The notes beneath the pieces are model-generated. The model saw nothing but the letters and a program-made list of their open reading frames with translations, searched no databases and was not told the DNA's origin. From an uncultured Eisenbergiella sp. (lineage in GTDB: Bacteria > Bacillota > Clostridia > Lachnospirales > Lachnospiraceae): a DNA stretch of 32,549 nt. Made by a program: the position numbers and the translations under genes. Of this stretch, positions 30,844-32,549 are shown piece by piece; within the stretch, counting starts at the first letter, position 1, and the number at the start of each line of letters is the position of its first letter. The stretch lies in contig CANRGX010000027.1 of assembly GCA_947630215.1 (NCBI GenBank), positions 1 through 32,549 of the forward strand, written 5' to 3'.

Positions 30844-30927
30844 ATACAACTTTGACATTTATAATTGTTATATTTTGTCGAAAAATGTATTTTATCAGTT
30901 ATACCTTATAAAATTTATTTCGTTCCC

Positions 30928-30956
30928 TTGATTTTTTACCGTATCTGATATATACT
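30928..30956 (+). promoter_or_regulatory. Sigma-A promoter of the AAA ATPase gene
   Basis: TTGATT (30928-30933), a 17-base spacer and TATACT (30951-30956), within an AT-rich gap after the GH9 gene. A separate TTGACA at 30852 has no well-placed -10. Confidence 0.75.
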
Positions 30957-30986
30957 GAGAGCGGTTACAGGAAAGGGCTGATTTTT

Positions 30987-32201
30987 ATGATAAAACGGGA
31001 AACCTATATGAGCCGTATCCGCCCCTTTATCGGGAACGATCTGATTAAAGTTATGACCGGTATCAGGCGAAGCGGGAAATCCGTCATGCTGGAGCTGGTA
31101 AAGGAAGAACTGACGGAATCCGGCATCCCGGCCGGGCAATTCATCTCTGTCAACTTTGAGGATATGAGGAACTCCCGGCTTCTTACCGCAAACGCTCTCC
31201 ACGAAGAAATTCTGAAAAGGGCAAAGGATATTGAAGGGAAAGCGTATCTGTTCTTTGATGAAATTCAGGAAGTGGCAGATTGGGAAAAGTGTATCAATTC
31301 GCTCCGTGTCTCCCTCGACTGCGACATTTATATCACCGGTTCGAACGCAAAGCTTTTGTCCGGGGAGCTTGCGACGTATCTTGGCGGGCGGTATGTGGAA
31401 TTTGTGATCTATCCGTTTTCTTTCTCCGAGTTTTTAAAACTCTATCACACGGTTGATCCCAATGCCACGATACAGCAAAGTTTCCAGAAGTATCTACTGT
31501 CCGGCGGAATGCCGTATCTCGCAAACCTTCAATATGCCGAAGAACCGTCCCGGCAGTACCTTACCGATGTTTTCAACTCCGTCCAGCTCAAAGATATTGT
31601 CAAACGGAACAAGGTGCGCGATGTCGATCTGCTGGAGAGGATTATTTCCTATGCAATGGCGAATGTCGGAACTACCTTCTCTGCAACTTCCCTTGTGAGA
31701 TTTCTCAAAAGCGAACAGCGCACCGTCGCGGCAGAGACTGTTCTGAACTACATCAAATACTGCTGCGACGCCTACCTTCTGTATCAGGTCAAAAGGGAGG
31801 ATTTGCAGGGGAAGCAGATTCTCGCATCCAACGAGAAATACTACATTGCCGACCACGGCATCCGCGAAGCGGTGTTTGGCGGAAATATGCGGGACATCAA
31901 CCTGATCCTGGAAAACATCGTCCACATGGAGCTTCTCCGGCGCGGATACACGGTCACCGTCGGCAGATTTGGAAACCGGGAAATTGATTTTGTCTGTCAC
32001 CGGCACGGGGAGAAGCTCTATGTTCAGGTCGCCTATCTGCTTGCCACTCAAGATACGGTTGCACGGGAGTTTGGCGTCTACGACCTCATACGGGACAATT
32101 TCCCGAAATACGTCGTCACGATGGACGAGATCGACATGAGCCAAAACGGGATCAAGCACCGGAATATCCGGGATTTCCTGACCGCAGACGAATGGAATTG
32201 A
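30987..32201 (+). CDS. AAA ATPase with C-terminal DUF4143 domain
   Basis: This 404-residue protein has Walker A TGIRRSGKS (24-32), Walker B AYLFFDEIQEV (86-96), a sensor TGSN (117-120) and GGRYVEF (133-139) in an AAA_14 domain. A DUF4143 region follows, with a nuclease-like core REIDFVC and YVQVAYLL. These stand-alone ATPases are very common and often occur in many copies per genome. Their role is poorly known, though defence or mobile-element links have been suggested. The base composition looks somewhat lower in GC than the neighbouring metabolic genes, which would fit recent acquisition. The ribosome binding site (AAAGGG, about nine bases) is fair. No toxin-antitoxin partner is visible next to it. 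Confidence 0.9.
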   Translation: MIKRETYMSRIRPFIGNDLIKVMTGIRRSGKSVMLELVKEELTESGIPAGQFISVNFEDMRNSRLLTANALHEEILKRAKDIEGKAYLFFDEIQEVADWEKCINSLRVSLDCDIYITGSNAKLLSGELATYLGGRYVEFVIYPFSFSEFLKLYHTVDPNATIQQSFQKYLLSGGMPYLANLQYAEEPSRQYLTDVFNSVQLKDIVKRNKVRDVDLLERIISYAMANVGTTFSATSLVRFLKSEQRTVAAETVLNYIKYCCDAYLLYQVKREDLQGKQILASNEKYYIADHGIREAVFGGNMRDINLILENIVHMELLRRGYTVTVGRFGNREIDFVCHRHGEKLYVQVAYLLATQDTVAREFGVYDLIRDNFPKYVVTMDEIDMSQNGIKHRNIRDFLTADEWN

Positions 32202-32312
32202 CAGGGATGCCTATTGGACTATGGTTCCCTCCGGATCACATCATAGGCAAAGAAATAGTTCATTCTAACCATTCTTGTCAATCTCTTTGGTTAAAATGGG
32301 TCGGCATGGCAT

Positions 32313-32549
32313 TCATTTTTGAGGTTTGGGAAAAGTGACCGTGACGGTAGTGCCCTTTCCTTCTGTACTGTTTAGTTCAATTCTTGCGTGATGCAGCCTG
32401 GCGGCGTGCTTCACAATGGACAGTCCCAGTCCCGTTCCGCCAAGCTCTTTCGAGCGGCTCTTATCTACCCGATAGAACCTTTCAAAAATGCGTTCCTGAT
32501 GTTTAGGCAAAATGCCAATCCCCGTATCGGCAACGGACAGTATCACGCA
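32313..32549 (-). CDS. Sensor histidine kinase, C-terminal fragment (cut by right window edge)
   Basis: The last 78 residues of a histidine kinase ATP-binding domain are present; the start lies beyond the right edge. The G1 box DTGIGI, the F box ERIFERFYRVDKSRS and the G2 box GGTGLGLSIVKHAARLH are all intact. The ending GKGTTVTVTFPK is typical of PhoR/VicK-type kinases. The partner response regulator would be expected upstream (to the right, outside the window). The paired signal cannot be told from this fragment. The stop codon lies 111 bases from the end of the convergent ATPase gene, and I saw no clear terminator in that gap. Confidence 0.92.
   Translation of the reverse strand, partial: CVILSVADTGIGILPKHQERIFERFYRVDKSRSKELGGTGLGLSIVKHAARLHHARIELNSTEGKGTTVTVTFPKPQK

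Noticed and set aside
29095-30858. A 587-codon open frame on the minus strand opposite the GH9 gene
   Set aside because: It is a GC-rich shadow frame. The plus strand has full GH9 motifs, a strong ribosome binding site and normal codon use, while the minus frame shows no recognisable domain.
30852-30879. A second promoter for the AAA ATPase based on TTGACA at 30852
   Set aside because: No acceptable -10 lies 16-18 bases downstream; TATTTT is only 13 bases away.
32200-32215. A 15-base match (TTGACAGGGATGCCT) between here and about 16159-16173
   Set aside because: In a 32-kb window a single 15-base match is roughly what chance predicts, and the two contexts have nothing else in common.

Overview
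The window looks like chromosomal DNA from a fairly GC-rich clostridial anaerobe, most likely a butyrate-forming Lachnospiraceae gut bacterium. The evidence is the complete thl-crt-hbd-bcd-etfB-etfA cluster in the order usual for that group, split transketolase genes, A/G-rich ribosome binding sites and classic sigma-A promoters. Almost everything reads from the minus strand. The exceptions are a short-chain dehydrogenase (18778-19500), a GH9 glycosidase (29260-30843) and an AAA ATPase (30987-32201). Genes are cut by both window edges: mtnA on the left and a sensor kinase on the right. I see no rRNA, tRNA, CRISPR array, insertion sequence or integrase.

Layout from left to right. (1) 1-1581: a flavin reductase-rubredoxin fusion, a small membrane protein and mtnA, probably one operon. 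(2) 1626-7900: the acetyl-CoA to butyryl-CoA operon, with a clear promoter and terminator and two strong hairpins between thl and crt. (3) 7910-9834: an M23 peptidase and the long-form hibernation factor HPF. (4) 9835-10160: an AT-rich gene-free stretch carrying four DnaA-box-like sites. (5) 10161-16240: a pentose operon (FGGY kinase, araD, split transketolase, GH51 arabinofuranosidase, small Cys-rich protein). It feeds arabinose released inside the cell into the pentose phosphate pathway. (6) 16263-20078: a secreted NlpC/P60 hydrolase, thioredoxin reductase, a divergent SDR and a membrane protein. (7) 20118-26064: a compact six-gene operon discussed below. (8) 26073-29151: an aldolase-family protein, a membrane protein and O-acetylhomoserine sulfhydrylase. 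(9) 29260-32549: an intracellular GH9 enzyme, an AAA/DUF4143 ATPase and a histidine kinase fragment.

The most notable locus is the 20118-26064 operon. Its first gene encodes a 929-residue protein in which an EF-G/TetM-type ribosome-binding GTPase is fused to a complete Rae1/YacP-like NYN endonuclease. It is followed by a RelA/SpoT-type alarmone synthetase, two unrecognised small proteins (the second overlapping the first), a glycerophosphodiester phosphodiesterase and a GreA-family factor. I infer a translation/transcription stress module in which the GTPase places a nuclease at the ribosomal A site while its neighbours act on (p)ppGpp and RNA polymerase. The promoter would give an almost leaderless transcript that opens with an arginine-rich 17-codon reading frame overlapping the GTPase start.
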